From Rhodospirillales bacterium (GTDB lineage: Bacteria > Pseudomonadota > Alphaproteobacteria > Rhodospirillales > Casp-alpha2): a stretch of 7,788 bases of DNA. A program made the position numbers and the translations under genes. Positions within the stretch are counted from its first letter, which is position 1. Every line of letters begins with the position of its first letter. Below the pieces are notes generated by a model. That model saw nothing but the letters and a program-made list of their open reading frames with translations, was not told the origin of the DNA and ran no database searches. The stretch is taken from assembly GCA_018664265.1 (NCBI GenBank), contig JABJOR010000571.1, positions 1 through 7,788 on the forward strand. Direction: 5' to 3'. Positions 6,930 to 7,788 of this stretch are shown here, piece after piece.

Positions 6930-6957
6930 AAAAAGGGGGCGGTAAACCGCCCCCTTT
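6930..6957 (-). terminator. Rho-independent terminator of the porin gene
   Basis: A perfect 11-bp stem, AAAGGGGGCGG with its exact complement, closes a four-base loop (stem arms 6932-6942 and 6947-6957). Read on the - strand the GC-rich stem is followed by five T (6930-6934, the last three also pairing in the stem). It begins 32 bases after the porin stop codon. It should insulate the sulfotransferase genes downstream from porin transcription, which implies that they have their own promoter. Confidence 0.93.
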
Positions 6958-6989
6958 AACATACCTTGTAACAGGTAAGTCAGATACCC

Positions 6990-7788
6990 TTAGAAGGATA
7001 CGCCAACACCAGTTTCGAAAGCAGTGAAATCTGCTTCGGTGCCGGTTGTGTTTCCAGCTGCGTTGTCTTCAATTTTGAATTTGCTGACTGCAGCATTCCA
7101 GTATACGCCGGAACCCAGATCCATGTTGTAACCGAGCTGGTATGCATCGCCATCACGATCGTTGGCATTTGTACCTGTGTTGGTTTCACCATGTACATAA
7201 GCAATACTGACAGAGTGCTGGCCAACGCTATAGCTCAGATCTGTTGCAACGGTCCAGTTATCAACCTTGGCTGTTGCAGAGGTTTTGTAATCAAGACCCT
7301 GGTATGAGATACCGGCGCCGAAGCCGCCCATGCCAAGTGAGATACCAGCATTATATTTTGAAACAGAATCGTCACCACCGGTAGTAGCACCAACGACGTT
7401 CGGTGAAGCAGCATGATCAACACCAGCACCAGCTGTGATAGAAACAGCATCCATTTCGCCGCTGTATTTCAGAGCAGCAGAGAAGACGTTGTTAAAACCA
7501 GTATCAGCACCTTGGTCATCGGTATTTCCATCGGTGTTTGGAGCATAAGACACACCAAAAGAGAAACCGCTCATGTCAGGTGAATAATATTTGATGCTGG
7601 CTGCGTCACCAATCAAGCTACCTGCGGTTGCCATAAAACCGTTTGCCCAAACTGGAACAGAACCACTCGCGGTTGCACCAACATAGGCAGACCATGTACC
7701 GGAGTTAACAGGATTAGCAGCAACACCCCAAGAACTAACGTTCATGACATCAGCAGCTGTGTCGTCACCACCGAGCTGAAGAGTACCC
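6990..7788 (-). CDS. Gram-negative general porin, C-terminal part (5' end outside window)
   Basis: C-terminal 265 residues of a trimeric beta-barrel porin that would let small hydrophilic solutes cross the outer membrane. The frame is open through the right edge (GTLQLGGDDTAADVM precedes the internal ATG at 7743-7745), so that ATG is not the start; the signal peptide and first strands are missing. The visible part shows alternating polar/hydrophobic beta strands with aromatic girdles, for example IKYYSPDMSGFSFGVSYAPN, SKYNAGISLGMGGFGAGISY and DAYQLGYNMDLGSGVYWNAA. Asp/Asn/Gly/Thr-rich loops such as NTDGNTDDQGADTG separate them. It ends GVGVSF, with the terminal Phe that the BAM complex recognises in outer-membrane barrels. 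The pattern fits alphaproteobacterial porins of the Porin_4/OmpC-like group. Composition is about 47-55% GC in sampled lines, well above the neighbouring sulfotransferases. It is followed by its own strong terminator, so it is transcribed separately from the genes to its left. Confidence 0.92.
   Translation of the reverse strand, partial: GTLQLGGDDTAADVMNVSSWGVAANPVNSGTWSAYVGATASGSVPVWANGFMATAGSLIGDAASIKYYSPDMSGFSFGVSYAPNTDGNTDDQGADTGFNNVFSAALKYSGEMDAVSITAGAGVDHAASPNVVGATTGGDDSVSKYNAGISLGMGGFGAGISYQGLDYKTSATAKVDNWTVATDLSYSVGQHSVSIAYVHGETNTGTNANDRDGDAYQLGYNMDLGSGVYWNAAVSKFKIEDNAAGNTTGTEADFTAFETGVGVSF

Noticed and set aside
6980..7225. Second minus-strand ORF within the porin gene
   Set aside because: It is another frame of the porin coding sequence and has no recognisable features.
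7743..7745. ATG as the start of a complete 251-aa porin
   Set aside because: The same frame stays open upstream to the window edge with typical porin sequence (GTLQLGG), and no signal peptide follows this ATG; the gene is partial.
1..7788. CRISPR arrays, tRNA/rRNA genes, insertion sequences or transposases
   Set aside because: No spaced repeat array, cloverleaf, terminal inverted repeats or transposase-like protein was seen on either strand; no direct repeats were found bounding the AT-rich cassette.

Overview
The window reads as a chromosomal segment of an alphaproteobacterium, probably of Rhodospirillales-like or marine type. The evidence is a DUF3576-type lipoprotein (a family I know from Alphaproteobacteria), an alphaproteobacterial general porin, and housekeeping coding sequence of moderate GC. 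I cannot name a genus. Both ends cut a gene: glmS lacks its first codons on the left, and a porin lacks its 5' part on the right.

Layout. (1) 1-1776, + strand: glmS, glucosamine-6-phosphate synthase, the entry step to UDP-GlcNAc for peptidoglycan and LPS. (2) 1786-6770, - strand: four closely spaced co-directional genes, read from right to left. They are a stand-alone PAPS sulfotransferase (283 aa), a TPR-sulfotransferase fusion (546 aa), a second TPR-sulfotransferase fusion (607 aa), and a small DUF3576 outer-membrane-type lipoprotein. Gaps of about 27-55 bp suggest one transcript, which converges on glmS with only 9 bp between stop codons. (3) 6771-6931: an AT-rich intergenic stretch that should hold the promoter of the sulfotransferase genes, ending at a strong terminator for the porin. 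(4) 6990-7788, - strand: the C-terminal part of an outer-membrane porin.

The three sulfotransferase genes are much more AT-rich than their neighbours. In hand-counted 60-base lines they mostly run about 25-42% GC, with one line at 52%, against about 57% in glmS, 47-55% in the porin and 47-48% in the lipoprotein gene. They look like an accessory cassette inserted among core envelope genes. Together they would transfer sulfate from PAPS to at least two kinds of acceptor: one enzyme is of the cytosolic Sulfotransfer_1 type, and two are of the Sulfotransfer_3/TPST-like type with TPR arms that may choose protein or glycan partners. No PAPS-making genes are in the window, so donor supply must come from elsewhere.

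The least ordinary signals are homopolymer tracts, one in each sulfotransferase gene. There is a G7 in the first and an A9 right after the start of the second. The third has an A6-G-A7 tract containing a dnaX-like A_AAA_AAG slippery heptamer in the correct phase, exactly at the junction between TPR and sulfotransferase domains. A -1 shift there would end four codons later and release a TPR-only protein. These raise the possibility of frameshift-controlled or phase-variable sulfation, but all of it is inference from sequence and AT-rich composition is a simpler explanation.
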